This document shows, one piece after another, positions 44,229 through 55,010 of a DNA stretch of 64,000 bases. The translations under genes and the position numbers were made by a program. The stretch covers positions 1 through 64,000 of the forward strand of contig NZ_JAKVTW010000007.1 of NCBI RefSeq assembly GCF_022489065.1, given 5' to 3'. This DNA is from Vreelandella neptunia (GTDB lineage Bacteria; Pseudomonadota; Gammaproteobacteria; Pseudomonadales; Halomonadaceae). Each line of letters begins with the position of its first letter. Position 1 is the stretch's first letter. A model generated the notes under the pieces. It did no database searches. It had not been told where the DNA came from and saw nothing but the letters and a program-made list of their open reading frames with translations.

Positions 44229-45182
44229 TCAGGCTTTTTTCATTAAGCGGGTATCACGGCCTAACGGGTGCGGCTCGCCGCGCTGTTTGGCGAGATCGAT
44301 TTGACGCTGGCGCTCACGGGCCGCCGCGCGGGTCTTCTCCGGCAGCGAGTCGATGCAGTGGGGGCAGCTAATGCCCGGCTCAAAAGCGGGCGACTTCATA
44401 TCCTCGGCGGAGATCGGCATGCGGCAGGCGTGGCACTGCTCGAACTCACCCTTGCTCAAGTCGTGGCGAACCGTGACCCGATTATCGAACACAAAACACT
44501 CGCCGCGCCATAGCGACTGCTCTTCCGGGACTTTTTCCAGATAGTTCAGCACGCCGCCTTTCAGGTGGTAGACCTCTTCAAAGCCCTCTTTAAGCATAAA
44601 GCTGGAGGCTTTTTCACAACGGATGCCACCGGTGCAGAACATGGCGACTTTCTTGTGTTTTTCCGGGTCGTAGTGCTCGCGCACGTACTCGGGAAATTCG
44701 CGAAAGGTGGTGGTTTTAGGATCTATCGCCCGCTCAAAGCTGCCAATCGCCACCTCGTAATCGTTACGGGTATCAATCACCAGCACTTCTGGGTCGGCAA
44801 TAATGTCGTTCCAGTTTTCCGGCTCGACGTAAGTGCCCACGGTGTCGTTGGGGTCGATGTCAGGCACGCCAAGGGTGACGATCTCTTTTTTGAGTTTGAC
44901 CTTGGTGCGGTAGAACGGCGTTTCGTCGCAATAGGACTCTTTATGGTCAATATCGGCCAAGCGCGGATCAGCGGTCAGCCAGGTAAGTAGGCCGTCAACC
45001 CCTTCGCGGCTACCCGCTACCGTGCCGTTGATACCCTCTTTTGCGAGCAGCAGGGTACCCTTCACGCCGTTATCAAGCATGGTTTGGTGAAGAGGCTCAC
45101 GCAGCGCTTCGAAGTCATTCAGGGTGACAAATTTATACAGCGCCGCGACCACAATGGGCGGATTTTGAATGGTGTCTGACAT
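44229..45182 (-). CDS. trhO: tRNA uridine(34) hydroxylase TrhO (rhodanese family)
   Basis: A 317-residue protein of the YceA/TrhO family, which makes 5-hydroxyuridine at the wobble base in an oxygen-dependent way. N-terminal acylphosphatase-like domain, then a rhodanese domain with the active-site Cys in '[17 protein letters not shown]' and the Asp of '[17 protein letters not shown]'. A Cys-rich C-terminal section ('[12 protein letters not shown]' and '[13 protein letters not shown]') looks like a zinc site. ATG 45182 has GGAG upstream; the open frame to 45239 has no such site. Confidence 0.92.
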   Translation of the reverse strand: MSDTIQNPPIVVAALYKFVTLNDFEALREPLHQTMLDNGVKGTLLLAKEGINGTVAGSREGVDGLLTWLTADPRLADIDHKESYCDETPFYRTKVKLKKEIVTLGVPDIDPNDTVGTYVEPENWNDIIADPEVLVIDTRNDYEVAIGSFERAIDPKTTTFREFPEYVREHYDPEKHKKVAMFCTGGIRCEKASSFMLKEGFEEVYHLKGGVLNYLEKVPEEQSLWRGECFVFDNRVTVRHDLSKGEFEQCHACRMPISAEDMKSPAFEPGISCPHCIDSLPEKTRAAARERQRQIDLAKQRGEPHPLGRDTRLMKKA

Positions 45183-45366
45183 GTAAAGCTCCAGGTAGTC
45201 ATCCTCGTAAAGGACGGACCGGGTTATAAAGACGCGCATATTCTAGCGCAACCTGACGCTGAAAACGTCGATTTATTCGACACAACCTTACTGAAAGCTT
45301 CACTCCACGCCGCCGCTGTGAGGCGTATATTGTCACTATTCCCTCACGCAACCTGCGGAGCACACC

Positions 45367-46056
45367 ATGATTATTCGTCGTTCAAACGAGCGGGGCTACG
45401 CTGACCACGGCTGGTTACGTTCATTTCATACCTTTTCATTTGCCAACTATGTTGACCGCAACCATATGGGGTTTCGTGCCCTGCGTGTGATCAATGAAGA
45501 CCGCGTAACCGGCGGCCATGGCTTTGGCGCTCACTCTCACCGCGATATGGAAATTATCTCCTACGTACTTGAAGGTGAGATGGAGCACAAAGACAACATG
45601 GGCAACGGCGAGGTGATGCGTCCAGGCGACGTGCAGCGCATGTCGGCAGGTACCGGCGTCCTGCATAGCGAGTTCAACCACTCCAAGGAGAACGGGCTGC
45701 ACTTTCTGCAAATTTGGATTGAACCCAAGCAGCTCGGCATTAAACCCAGCTATGAGCAGAAGGCCTTTCCTATCGCCGAGCGTCAGGGCCAGTGGCGCCT
45801 GGTGGCGTCTCAAGAGGGTCGCGAAGGGTCAGTCAGCGTCAATCAGGACGTGAACCTTTACGCTGGCTTATTTAGCGAAGGCGACCAGGCCGACGTTCCA
45901 ACCTCCCGCCATGCGTGGCTGCATGTAGTGAACGGAGAAATGGAGGTGAACGGCGAAACGCTAAGCGCAGGCGATGCTGCGGCGTTTACGCCGGATGAGT
46001 CGATTAGCCTCACTGGCAAGCAAGCGGGCGAAGTGCTGCTGTTTGATTTGGCTTGA
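45367..46056 (+). CDS. Pirin-family protein (bicupin)
   Basis: A 229-residue bicupin with the pirin signature 'YADHGWLRSFHTFSFANY' and metal-binding histidines in 'GFGAHSHRDMEIISYVLEGE' plus MEHKDNMGN. 'LHSEFNHSKENGLHFLQIW' follows. The YhhW-type pirins can act as quercetinase; a physiological role here is not known. Confidence 0.9.
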   Translation: MIIRRSNERGYADHGWLRSFHTFSFANYVDRNHMGFRALRVINEDRVTGGHGFGAHSHRDMEIISYVLEGEMEHKDNMGNGEVMRPGDVQRMSAGTGVLHSEFNHSKENGLHFLQIWIEPKQLGIKPSYEQKAFPIAERQGQWRLVASQEGREGSVSVNQDVNLYAGLFSEGDQADVPTSRHAWLHVVNGEMEVNGETLSAGDAAAFTPDESISLTGKQAGEVLLFDLA

Positions 46057-46089
46057 TCAGCTTGATCAACTGAACCAGCTTCCCTAACC

Positions 46090-46119
46090 AAAACGGCGCC
46101 TCATGAGAGGCGCCGTTTT
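46090..46119. terminator. Bidirectional terminator between the pirin gene and serA
   Basis: A 13-bp perfect stem (46090-46102 with 46107-46119, ATGA loop) with A4 at the left edge and T4 at the right. It serves both the converging pirin gene and serA. Confidence 0.85.
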
Positions 46120-46144
46120 CGATGGTCTTTTTATTACCCGCGTT

Positions 46145-47389
46145 TTAGCTGTTTTGCGAGGAGTAGAGCGCACGAATTTTCAGCGTGTGGTCTACTTCGC
46201 GCAACGCTTCCAATGCTTGGGGCCCGTAGGCTTTATCCACATCAATCACCACATAACCGACTTTCTCGTTGGTCTGCAGATACTGGCCCGAGATGTTGAT
46301 GCCGTTTTCAGACAGCACGCGGTTGATCTGCGACAGCACGCCCGGCACGTTGTCATGAATGTGCAGCAAGCGGTGCTTATCCGGGTGAGCGGGCAGCGCC
46401 ACTTCGGGGAAGTTGACCGAGGTCACGGTGGTGCCGTTATCGGAATAAGTGATCAGTTTTTCCGATACTTCGATCCCGATATTCTCCTGGGCCTCCAGGG
46501 TAGATCCCCCTACGTGCGGGGTCAGAATTACGTTTTCCAAGCCGCGTAGCGGGCTTTCAAACTCTTCATCGTTGCCTTTCGGCTCCACCGGGAAGACGTC
46601 GATAGCGGCACCATTTAGCTTGCCTGCTTTAATCGCATCTGCCAGCGGTTCGATTTCAACCACGCTGCCGCGTGAGGCATTGATGAAAATCGCGCCAGGT
46701 TTCATGGCAGCAATCTCTTTCTCACCGATCATCCAACGGGTAGAAGCCAGGTCTGGCACGTGCAGGCTGACCACATCGGCCCGTCCCAGCAGCTCTTCAA
46801 GGCTGCCGACTTGGCTTGCATTGCCCATGCCTAGCTTGGCAATCACATCGTAAAAGATAACGTTGAAGCCAAGCGATTCGGCTAGCACGGAGAGCTGCGC
46901 GCCAATGCTGCCGTAACCCACGATACCGAGAGTTTTACCGCGCGCTTCGTGAGAATTCTTGGCTGATTTCAACCAACCACCCTGGTGGGCCCGGGCATTT
47001 TTTTCCGGAATACCGCGCAGCAGCATGATCGCTTCCGCCAGTACCAGCTCGGCCACCGAACGGGTATTGGAGTAAGGCGCATTAAACACCGCGATACCGC
47101 GGGTGAGGGCTGCGGTTAAATCGACCTGATTGGTGCCGATACAGAAACAGCCAACGCCGACCAGTTTCTCTGCCGCCTCGAACACGCGCTCCGTCAGTTG
47201 GGTGCGGGAACGAATACCGATGAAGTGAACATCACGAATCTTTTCGATCAGCGCGTCTTCATCAAGGGATGTGGGCAGATGCTCGATATTTTCATAACCG
47301 GCGTTGTGAAAATTGTCCACCGCACTTTGGTGGACGCCCTCGAGTAGCAGGATCTTGATCTTGCTCTTGTCCAGGGACGTTTTGGCCAT
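46145..47389 (-). CDS. serA: D-3-phosphoglycerate dehydrogenase
   Basis: First enzyme of serine synthesis; oxidises 3-phosphoglycerate with NAD+. 414 residues: substrate domain, NAD domain with 'LGIVGYGSIGAQLSVLAESL', 'PGAIFINASRGSVVEIEPL', a catalytic His in 'VILTPHVGGSTLEAQENIG', and a C-terminal ACT domain for serine feedback ('RLLHIHDNVPGVLSQINRVL'). Size and layout match the E. coli form. ATG 47389 has GAGG upstream; an open frame to 47419 is less likely. Confidence 0.96.
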   Translation of the reverse strand: MAKTSLDKSKIKILLLEGVHQSAVDNFHNAGYENIEHLPTSLDEDALIEKIRDVHFIGIRSRTQLTERVFEAAEKLVGVGCFCIGTNQVDLTAALTRGIAVFNAPYSNTRSVAELVLAEAIMLLRGIPEKNARAHQGGWLKSAKNSHEARGKTLGIVGYGSIGAQLSVLAESLGFNVIFYDVIAKLGMGNASQVGSLEELLGRADVVSLHVPDLASTRWMIGEKEIAAMKPGAIFINASRGSVVEIEPLADAIKAGKLNGAAIDVFPVEPKGNDEEFESPLRGLENVILTPHVGGSTLEAQENIGIEVSEKLITYSDNGTTVTSVNFPEVALPAHPDKHRLLHIHDNVPGVLSQINRVLSENGINISGQYLQTNEKVGYVVIDVDKAYGPQALEALREVDHTLKIRALYSSQNS

Positions 47390-47638
47390 GGCTGAATCAA
47401 CCTCTATGGTCGGCGGCATGCGCCGTGTATCGGTTCACGGGAGGCGCATATCGTAGCACAGCCCGCCGCGTAAACGCCGGGTGTAGATGATGAAAAGTGT
47501 GCGTGCTGACAATGAATGAACCGCAAGTCGTTACCATAGGCGTAGGCTGAAAGGCAGACGTCACCCCCTGGCGTCGGTGTATACTGTGCGCTTATTTCAG
47601 CTTATTTTAAAAACATACCGGTTGGCAGGCATACCCCA

Positions 47639-47929
47639 ATGAGCGACACGACATCACCCCCGCAGGATTTTGCCGCGACGGTTGAACAACTCGAAACCAT
47701 CGTTGAACGTCTTGAGTCAGGCGAGCTCTCATTGGAGGATGCGCTGACCGCGTTTGAGCAGGGCGTGCGGCTAACCCGCGATGCCCAGCAGCGTTTGGAT
47801 AGCGCCGAACTCAAGGTGCGGGCGCTGAGTGAAGACAGCGAAGGCCGCCTAAACGTCGCCCCGTTTGCAGGCCCCGACGATCCCAAGGATGCGGACGAGG
47901 ATGAGAGCAAGGAGACGCCCCCATGGTAG
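47639..47929 (+). CDS. xseB: Exodeoxyribonuclease VII small subunit
   Basis: A 96-residue helical subunit that binds XseA. '[20 protein letters not shown]' and '[20 protein letters not shown]' are the XseB core; the acidic C-terminal ~30 residues are extra. First gene of the xseB-ispA-dxs set, a usual gammaproteobacterial arrangement. 7-bp overlap with ispA. Confidence 0.93.
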   Translation: MSDTTSPPQDFAATVEQLETIVERLESGELSLEDALTAFEQGVRLTRDAQQRLDSAELKVRALSEDSEGRLNVAPFAGPDDPKDADEDESKETPPW

Positions 47930-48816
47930 CCATGCAGCCTAGCCAGCTCGCCACCCTGCGCCACACCAGCAATCTCCGTGTAGACGCCACGCTTGCAGCA
48001 CTGTTCGACACCCGCCCGGCGGTAGCAGCACGGCTTGAAGAGGCCATGCGCCACGGTTTGCTAGCTGGGGGTAAACGCCTGCGCCCGCTGCTGGTCTACA
48101 TGGCTGGCCACGCGTTAGGCGCAGAAGACGAGGCGCTAGACGCCCCCGCCGCCGCGATTGAGTTAATCCACGCCTATTCGCTGATTCATGATGATCTACC
48201 GGCCATGGACGACGACGACCTGCGCCGTGGTCAGCCCACCGTGCATAAGGCGTTCGATGAAGCGAGCGCGATTCTGGCCGGTGATGCTCTGCAGGCGCTA
48301 GCGTTTGAAGTACTGGCCAGCACTGACCACCCACGTTTAAGCAATTTGGTGCAAACCCTAGCGTCGGCCTCTGGGCGAGACGGCATGGTGGCGGGCCAGG
48401 CGTTGGATTTAGCCGCTGTCGGTGGCCACCCGGATGTCGACGCCCTGGCCCATATGCATGCCCACAAAACCGGCGCCCTGATTGTCGCTGCTGTACGCTT
48501 GGGTGGCTTGGTCGCGGTCGCCGTAGATGACCCCCGATTAAGCGCGCTCACTCGCTACGCCCGCGCCATTGGTCTAGCCTTCCAGATTCATGACGATATT
48601 CTGGATGTGACGGGTGACACCGTTACCCTAGGCAAAACATCAGGCGCCGATGCCGCACGCGATAAGCCCACCTACCCCAGTCTACTGGGGCTAGAGGGCG
48701 CTCAACGCAAAGCGCACAGCCTGATTGACGAGGCCATTGCCGCGCTCGCCCCCCTGGGTGAACGTGCTGCACCGCTGGCCGACTTAGCCCACTATATGAT
48801 CGAGCGCGACCACTAA
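47923..48816 (+). CDS. ispA: Farnesyl diphosphate synthase (polyprenyl synthetase)
   Basis: Builds geranyl and farnesyl diphosphate from IPP and DMAPP. 297 residues; first Asp-rich motif in '[18 protein letters not shown]' (about 86-103), second in '[18 protein letters not shown]' (about 220-237), plus '[18 protein letters not shown]'. Supplies ubiquinone and undecaprenol synthesis. It lies between xseB and dxs; dxs begins 2 bp after its stop. Confidence 0.95.
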   Translation: MVAMQPSQLATLRHTSNLRVDATLAALFDTRPAVAARLEEAMRHGLLAGGKRLRPLLVYMAGHALGAEDEALDAPAAAIELIHAYSLIHDDLPAMDDDDLRRGQPTVHKAFDEASAILAGDALQALAFEVLASTDHPRLSNLVQTLASASGRDGMVAGQALDLAAVGGHPDVDALAHMHAHKTGALIVAAVRLGGLVAVAVDDPRLSALTRYARAIGLAFQIHDDILDVTGDTVTLGKTSGADAARDKPTYPSLLGLEGAQRKAHSLIDEAIAALAPLGERAAPLADLAHYMIERDH

Positions 48817-48818
48817 CG

Positions 48819-50741
48819 ATGCCCATGAAGCTGTTCGACGAAATCCCCCGCGAGCGCCCCACTACGCCGCTGCTCGACTCCTTTGATCACCCCGCTGCGC
48901 TGCGGGCCATGAACGACAAGCAACTCGCCCAGCTGGCCGATGAGCTGCGCGCTTACCTGCTCTATAGCGTGGGCGTGTCGGGTGGCCATTTTGGCGCAGG
49001 CCTTGGCGTTGTCGAGCTGAGCGTTGCGCTGCACCACGCCTTTAACACGCCCCAGGACCGCTTGGTCTGGGACGTTGGCCACCAAGCCTACCCGCATAAG
49101 ATTCTGACCGGCCGCCGCGAAACGATGCTAAGCATTCGCCAGCACAGCGGCTTGGCCGCTTTTCCGCGCCGCGCTGAGTCCGAGTACGACACCTTTGGTG
49201 TGGGCCACTCCAGCACATCGATTTCGGCGGCGCTGGGTATGGCATTGGCGGCCAAAGCCCAAGGCAATAAGCGGCGCGTGTGTGCCATCATTGGCGACGG
49301 TGCGCTCACCGCAGGCATGGCCTTTGAAGCCCTGGCCCATGCGGGTCACGTTAATGCCAATCTGTTGGTGGTGCTCAACGACAACGAGATGTCGATTTCC
49401 GAGAACGTCGGCGGCATGGCGACCTACCTTGCCCGGGTACTCTCCAGCAAGCCCTACCTAAAAATACGCGAAGAGAGCAAAAAAGTGCTTTCCCATCTGC
49501 CTGGCGCGCTTGAGCTTGCCCGACGTACCGAAGAGCATATGAAAGGCATGGTCAGCCCCGCCACGCTGTTTGAGGAGATGGGCTTTAACTACGTAGGCCC
49601 CATTGATGGCCACGACCTCGAAACGCTGACCGACACGCTTGAAAACCTGCGCGATCTCGACGGCCCGCAGTTTCTGCACATCAAAACGGTCAAAGGCAAA
49701 GGCTTTCTACCCGCCGAGGCAGATCAAATTGGCTACCACGCGATTACCAAACTGGAAAAGCCAAGTACTACGGTTAACGCCTCGACGGTGAATAAACCTG
49801 TCGTTAAGAGCGTCGCCAAGAAAAAATACTGCAATGTCTTCAGTGACTGGCTATGCGATATGGCCGCCGCTGACTCGCGCCTGATGGGGATTACCCCCGC
49901 CATGCGCGAAGGCTCCGACCTGATTCGCTTCTCTAAAGCGTATCCCGAACGCTATTTTGACGTAGCCATCGCGGAGCAGCACGCCGTCACACTCGCGGCG
50001 GGAATGGCCTGCGAAGGCATGAAGCCGGTAGTGGCGATTTACTCTACCTTCCTACAGCGTGGCTACGATCAACTGATCCATGACGTTGCGGTGCAGAACC
50101 TGGACGTCACCTTTGCCATTGACCGTGCAGGTTTAGTGGGCGAAGACGGGCCGACTCACCACGGCAGCATGGACCTCTCCTTCCTACGCTGTGTGCCCGG
50201 CCTGGTAATTCTGGCCCCGGCAGATGAAGCCGAGTGCCGCGCCATGTTGAGCGCGGCCTATCATTACCCTGGCCCTGCCGCGGTGCGCTACCCACGCGGT
50301 ACCGGCCCTGGCGTGGAAATTCCCGCTCACCTTGAGCCAATGACCATTGGCCAAGCAGAAGTACGCCGCCAAGCGTCAAGCGACGGTGTGCGTATAGCGC
50401 TGCTCGCCTTTGGCAGCATGAACAGCGCCGCGGCAGACGTCGCCGAACGGCTCAACGCTACCCACATCAATATGCGCTCCATCAAACCGCTGGATCGCGA
50501 TGCGGTGCTGCATGCCGCTGATGAGCACGAGCTGCTGGTGACCCTGGAAGAGAACGTGATTGCCGGTGGTGCAGGCAGCGCCGTGAATGAACTGCTTCAC
50601 GCCGAAGGCGTTCAGGTAGAAGTATTAAACCTTGGCCTGCCGGACGCCTTTGTAGAGCACGGCACGCCCGCACAGCTGCTTACCGATTGTCAGTTGGATA
50701 TTGAAGGCATCGAGCGCGCCATACGCGCGCGATTGCCATAA
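48819..50741 (+). CDS. dxs: 1-deoxy-D-xylulose-5-phosphate synthase
   Basis: First enzyme of the MEP isoprenoid pathway; joins pyruvate and glyceraldehyde 3-phosphate with TPP. 640 residues: TPP-binding region '[20 protein letters not shown]', '[17 protein letters not shown]', transketolase-type '[18 protein letters not shown]', '[19 protein letters not shown]' and a C-terminal transketolase domain. A dozen residues around 310 form a variable linker. Confidence 0.97.
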   Translation: MPMKLFDEIPRERPTTPLLDSFDHPAALRAMNDKQLAQLADELRAYLLYSVGVSGGHFGAGLGVVELSVALHHAFNTPQDRLVWDVGHQAYPHKILTGRRETMLSIRQHSGLAAFPRRAESEYDTFGVGHSSTSISAALGMALAAKAQGNKRRVCAIIGDGALTAGMAFEALAHAGHVNANLLVVLNDNEMSISENVGGMATYLARVLSSKPYLKIREESKKVLSHLPGALELARRTEEHMKGMVSPATLFEEMGFNYVGPIDGHDLETLTDTLENLRDLDGPQFLHIKTVKGKGFLPAEADQIGYHAITKLEKPSTTVNASTVNKPVVKSVAKKKYCNVFSDWLCDMAAADSRLMGITPAMREGSDLIRFSKAYPERYFDVAIAEQHAVTLAAGMACEGMKPVVAIYSTFLQRGYDQLIHDVAVQNLDVTFAIDRAGLVGEDGPTHHGSMDLSFLRCVPGLVILAPADEAECRAMLSAAYHYPGPAAVRYPRGTGPGVEIPAHLEPMTIGQAEVRRQASSDGVRIALLAFGSMNSAAADVAERLNATHINMRSIKPLDRDAVLHAADEHELLVTLEENVIAGGAGSAVNELLHAEGVQVEVLNLGLPDAFVEHGTPAQLLTDCQLDIEGIERAIRARLP

Positions 50742-50773
50742 GCCATTACTTTTAAACTACTTTTGAGATTGCC

Positions 50774-51538
50774 ATGCTATTGCTTATTGTTATTTTCGGC
50801 CTGATCGGCCTTGCAGCGGGTGGCCCGGTAGGGCTACTGATTGGCGGCGGCCTTGGCTGGTGGCTGGGTCGGCGCATCAGTCGACGCTTAAACATTGCGC
50901 GTATGCGTATTCAGGAAGGCTTTCTAGAGTCGATTTTCTCGGTAATGGGCTGCCTCTGCCAAGCCGACGGCAAAGTGACCGAAGGCGAGCTGGATATTGC
51001 CGAGAAACTGTTTGACCAGATGCATCTTCAGGGCGAGCAGCGCGCCAAGGCCCGCGCCGCCTTTGAGCGCGGTCGCGCCGACGACTTCAATCTGGATGCC
51101 GAGCTTGCCAACGTAAACCGCCTCACCCAGCGCCAGCCGGTACTGCGGCAAGTCTTTATCCAGGTTCAGCTCTCCGCCATTGCCGCCGATGGTGTGCTTC
51201 ACCCCGCCGAGCACGACATGATTCTGCGCGTCGCCCGTGGCGTAGGCTGCAGCGACGCCGAAGTTCAGCAGATCGAAGCAATGCTCCACGGCGCCGCCGC
51301 TAACTCACAGGGTTCCAGCGAAGAAGCACTTAAAGATGCCTACCGCGTGCTAGGTGTTTCTGATGACGCCAGCGATGCCGAGATTAAGAAGGCTTACCGC
51401 CGCCTAATGAGCCAAAATCACCCCGACAAACTGGCGGGTAAAGGCCTACCCGAAAGCATGCGCGATATCGCCCAGGCGCGCACCAGCGAAATCGGCAACG
51501 CTTACGAGCGAATTCGCGCGGCACGGGGTAGCGCTTAA
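50774..51538 (+). CDS. djlA: Membrane co-chaperone DjlA
   Basis: A J-domain protein of 254 residues bound to the inner membrane by an N-terminal helix (about 3-33, with a Gly-rich 'GGPVGLLIGGGLGWWLG'). A TerB-like acidic domain follows ('VMGCLCQADGKVTEGELDIA'). The J-domain is at the C-terminus with 'DAYRVLGVSDDASDAEIKKA' and the HPD tripeptide in QNHPDKL. Stimulates DnaK; linked to stress signalling. Confidence 0.92.
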   Translation: MLLLIVIFGLIGLAAGGPVGLLIGGGLGWWLGRRISRRLNIARMRIQEGFLESIFSVMGCLCQADGKVTEGELDIAEKLFDQMHLQGEQRAKARAAFERGRADDFNLDAELANVNRLTQRQPVLRQVFIQVQLSAIAADGVLHPAEHDMILRVARGVGCSDAEVQQIEAMLHGAAANSQGSSEEALKDAYRVLGVSDDASDAEIKKAYRRLMSQNHPDKLAGKGLPESMRDIAQARTSEIGNAYERIRAARGSA

Positions 51539-51642
51539 TAGCGGCGCCTAATAACGGAGCTTAAAAGCGGGGCATATAACATCGACAGCGCTGCTAACGC
51601 TCGCTAGATTGAAAAATCGATAATTATCGCCAGGAGCACGCC

Positions 51643-52266
51643 ATGATCACGCTATACAGTTTTCCCCAGTCCCGCTCGCTTAGAGCAGCCTGGACACTTG
51701 AGGAGCTTGGCCTGGAGTATCAGTGTCACCACGTGGCGCTGGATAAAGGCGAAGGCCAAACAGCCGAGCATTTGGCGCGTCACCCGGATGGCAAGGTGCC
51801 GGTCATGGAAGATGGCGATGTTCATCTCTTTGAGTCGGTGCCGATTTGCCGTTATCTGGCTGAGTCCTATGGTGATGGCACACTGCTTCCCAGCGATCCC
51901 GCTGCCCGCGCCCAGGTCGACCAGTGGCTCAGCTTTATCGTGACCGAAATCGAGCAGCCACTGTGGAATCAGGCCAAGCATAAATTTGCCCTGCCTGCCG
52001 ATAAGCGCGTCCCCGCTATTCTACCCGTCTGCGCCTGGGAGTTTCAGCGTGCGCTGAGCGCTCTTGAGCGCCGCTATAACGGCCAGGAATATCTGGTAGG
52101 TAACACCTTCACGCTCGCGGATCTGTTCTTAACCCACACCCTTTCGTGGGCGGTGAGCATGAAGCACCGCTTGCCCGAGCCGCTTCTTGCCTACCGCGAA
52201 CGCCATGTACAGCGCCCCGCGATGGCCAAAGCCGTCGCGCGAGAGAAGGCCGCGGCAGAAGGTTAA
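51643..52266 (+). CDS. Glutathione S-transferase-family protein
   Basis: A 207-residue GST. N-terminal thioredoxin fold ('LYSFPQSRSLRAAWTLEEL', with a Ser in the usual catalytic place, and VPVMEDGDVHLFESVPI for glutathione binding). C-terminal helical domain ('EYLVGNTFTLADLFLTHTL' holds the folding motif). Substrate not known. Converges on the hemolysin III gene with a 4-bp overlap of stop codons. Confidence 0.92.
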   Translation: MITLYSFPQSRSLRAAWTLEELGLEYQCHHVALDKGEGQTAEHLARHPDGKVPVMEDGDVHLFESVPICRYLAESYGDGTLLPSDPAARAQVDQWLSFIVTEIEQPLWNQAKHKFALPADKRVPAILPVCAWEFQRALSALERRYNGQEYLVGNTFTLADLFLTHTLSWAVSMKHRLPEPLLAYRERHVQRPAMAKAVAREKAAAEG

Positions 52267-52961
52267 GCCGCCGTTACGTGAGGGAGAACCGCGCTATAAA
52301 TGGCAAAGTAGTGGCAGACGCTGCCCGCTATGACAAACACGTGCCAAATAGCGTGGTTATAGGGGATCGCACGCACGGCATAGAAGATAACGCCTAGCGT
52401 ATAGGTGATTCCTCCTGCAGCAAGCAGAAAGATGCCGGTCGTTGACAGGCTCGCCGCCATCTCGCCTGACGCCAGCACGATCATCCAGCCCATAAGTAGA
52501 TATATCGCCACACGTAATACTGAAAAGCGCTGAGGCCATAGCAGTATGCAAGCAATGCCCACCAGCGCCAGCGACCACACGGCGGCAAACAGGATCCAGC
52601 CCGTAGTACCACGCATGTTAACAAGCAGAAAGGGTGTGTAAGTGCCTGCGATAAGCAGATAAATCGCGCAGTGATCAAGCAGTTGAAAGCGCTGCTTCCA
52701 GCGTCGATGCGGAATGCCGTGGTAAAGGGTCGAAGCGGTATAAAGCAGTACTAGCGTGGTGCCGTAGAGACTCAGGCTGACCACTTTCCATGGATCAACG
52801 TGGGCCGCCAAACTCGCCGCCACCAGTAGAACCACCATCCCCACTAGGCTGAGTAAGGCTCCAATGCCGTGAGTGATACTGTGCAGCCACTCTTCGGCAG
52901 CGCTGAATTCGCCCTGCTCTTCAGTAAAGACGTCACCCTGCTCTTCACGTGCGGCTTTCAT
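52263..52961 (-). CDS. Hemolysin III-family (TrhA/PAQR-like) membrane protein
   Basis: A 232-residue protein with seven hydrophobic segments. 'LHSITHGIGALLSLVGMVVL', 'STLYHGIPHRRWKQRFQLLD' and 'NHAIWHVFVIAGSVCHYFAI' hold the His and Asp residues that bind zinc in PAQR relatives. Members affect membrane-energy homeostasis; 'hemolysin' is a historic name. Confidence 0.9.
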   Translation of the reverse strand: MKAAREEQGDVFTEEQGEFSAAEEWLHSITHGIGALLSLVGMVVLLVAASLAAHVDPWKVVSLSLYGTTLVLLYTASTLYHGIPHRRWKQRFQLLDHCAIYLLIAGTYTPFLLVNMRGTTGWILFAAVWSLALVGIACILLWPQRFSVLRVAIYLLMGWMIVLASGEMAASLSTTGIFLLAAGGITYTLGVIFYAVRAIPYNHAIWHVFVIAGSVCHYFAIYSAVLPHVTAA

Positions 52962-52996
52962 TTGGGGGAACTCCTAAAACCTAGACCTCACTATTA

Positions 52997-53632
52997 TCAC
53001 CCCTTACGCTCAATATCCACATCGCTGGCGTGGGTGAAGTCGTCCAGGGCCATCATATGGCCAAGTTTGCCGGCTTTGGTAGAGAGGTAGTGCTCGTTAT
53101 GGGGGTTGAGGCCGGTGGTGATCGGCAGGCGCTCCACGACATTCACACCGTCGCGGGTGAGGGCATCCACCTTACGTGGGTTGTTGGTCATTAATCGCAG
53201 CGACGTAATGCCCAGATGGTTGAGCATCGGCACGCATAAATCGTAGCGACGCATATCTGCGCCAAAGCCAAGCTGCTCGTTGGCTTCGACCGTATCAGCG
53301 CCTTGATCCTGCAAATTATAAGCGCGAATTTTGTTCAGCAGGCCAATCCCGCGGCCCTCCTGGCGCAGATAAAACAGCACGCCGCGCCCCTCTTCAGCAA
53401 TTCGCTTGAGCGCTTCCTGCAACTGGTAGCCACAGTCACAGCGCATGGAAAACAGTGCATCGCCGGTTAAACACTCGGAGTGTACCCGCCCCAATACGGG
53501 CGTATCGCCGGTCACATCACCCAGGGTTAGGGCGATATGGTCCTTGCCGGTGGCCTCATCCTCGAAGCCGTGCATGGTGAATGTTGCCCAGGGCGTTGGC
53601 AGCTTGGAAGCGGCGATGAAGCGAATGGTCAC
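52997..53632 (-). CDS. ribA: GTP cyclohydrolase II
   Basis: First step of riboflavin synthesis from GTP. 211 residues: '[19 protein letters not shown]' with three zinc-binding Cys, '[19 protein letters not shown]', and '[19 protein letters not shown]'. A stand-alone form without a RibB domain. Confidence 0.96.
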   Translation of the reverse strand: MTIRFIAASKLPTPWATFTMHGFEDEATGKDHIALTLGDVTGDTPVLGRVHSECLTGDALFSMRCDCGYQLQEALKRIAEEGRGVLFYLRQEGRGIGLLNKIRAYNLQDQGADTVEANEQLGFGADMRRYDLCVPMLNHLGITSLRLMTNNPRKVDALTRDGVNVVERLPITTGLNPHNEHYLSTKAGKLGHMMALDDFTHASDVDIERKG

Positions 53633-53894
53633 AGGATACCTCGCGGATTAACCAAACGAGCGTTGGCAAAGTGGGCAGGTATTCTACCAGGAAGCGGCGC
53701 CCGCCTCACGGTGGCAAAGTGGCTAAAGTTGGTTAATTTGATGAGAAAAATTGTTCGGGTGCGACGATTTTTGCCACCGAGCACCCCGCCATAGCGCTTA
53801 TCTTCAAGTACAATTGCCCCATACGATCGCAAATGCCTATACCCAGTACGTGTCTCAAGGACAATGCGGGCAAACTTCTTAAGAGCAAGTGTCT

Positions 53895-55010
53895 ATGACT
53901 CCTACACCTTTGCAAAATGACCGTTTTCTTCGCGCCCTGGCGCAGCAGCCCGTCGACCGCACCCCGGTGTGGATGATGCGCCAAGCGGGTCGTTACCTGC
54001 CTGAATACCGCGCCAGCCGCGCCGATGCAGGCAGTTTTATGGATCTGTGCCGCAACCACGACCTGGCCTGCGAAGTCACTATGCAGCCATTAGAGCGCTA
54101 CCCGCTGGATGCCGCGATTCTGTTCTCAGATATTTTAACCATTCCCGATGCCATGGGTCTGGGGCTCTATTTTGAAACCGGCGAAGGCCCTAAATTTCGC
54201 AAAACCGTGCGTACCCAGGAAGAGGTTGCCGCACTGAGCGTGCCCGATGCCGAGCGCGATCTGGATTACGTGATGCGTGCAGTGTCGACAATTCGCCGCG
54301 AGCTGAACGGCCGTATGCCACTGATCGGCTTCTCTGGCAGCCCCTGGACGCTAGCGACGTATATGGTCGAAGGTAGCTCCAGCAAAGACTTCCGCCACCT
54401 AAAAACCATGCTCTACGATACGCCGGATACCATGCACCAGCTGCTGGATACGCTGGCGCATGCGGTAACTGACTACCTAAATGCCCAGATTCGTGCTGGC
54501 GCCCAGGCGGTACAGATTTTTGATACCTGGGGCGGCGCGCTCTCGACCCCTGCTTACCTTGAGTTCTCGCTGCGCTATATGGAGCAGATCGTCTCTGGCT
54601 TGATCCGTGAGCACGATGGACGCCACGTGCCGGTGATTTTGTTCACCAAGAATGGCGGCCAGTGGCTTGAGCATATCGCCTGCGCCGGTGCCGATGCGCT
54701 GGGTATCGACTGGTCTACTGAGCTTTCCGACGCCCGCGCCCGGGTTGGCCACAAGGTCGCGTTGCAGGGCAACCTTGATCCCAACGTACTGTTTGCCCGC
54801 CCCTCGGCTATCCGCGCTGAAGTAGCCCGCGTGCTGGAAAGCTACGGCCATGGCCCTGGTCACGTGTTTAATCTGGGCCACGGTATCAGCCAGTTTACCA
54901 ATCCAGACCACGTCACCGCCTTTATGGAGGCGCTGCACGAGCTAAGCCCGCAGTATCATCAGGATATTCCGACGCAACCCAACACAGCGCACTCAGGAGC
55001 CAATTCATGA
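53895..55010 (+). CDS. hemE: Uroporphyrinogen decarboxylase
   Basis: Converts uroporphyrinogen III to coproporphyrinogen III in heme synthesis. 371 residues from ATG 53895 ('[20 protein letters not shown]'). Family signatures: '[17 protein letters not shown]' and '[19 protein letters not shown]', with '[16 protein letters not shown]'. GTG 53889 is a possible start 6 bp earlier. It overlaps speE by 4 bp (ATGA). Confidence 0.95.
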   Translation: MTPTPLQNDRFLRALAQQPVDRTPVWMMRQAGRYLPEYRASRADAGSFMDLCRNHDLACEVTMQPLERYPLDAAILFSDILTIPDAMGLGLYFETGEGPKFRKTVRTQEEVAALSVPDAERDLDYVMRAVSTIRRELNGRMPLIGFSGSPWTLATYMVEGSSSKDFRHLKTMLYDTPDTMHQLLDTLAHAVTDYLNAQIRAGAQAVQIFDTWGGALSTPAYLEFSLRYMEQIVSGLIREHDGRHVPVILFTKNGGQWLEHIACAGADALGIDWSTELSDARARVGHKVALQGNLDPNVLFARPSAIRAEVARVLESYGHGPGHVFNLGHGISQFTNPDHVTAFMEALHELSPQYHQDIPTQPNTAHSGANS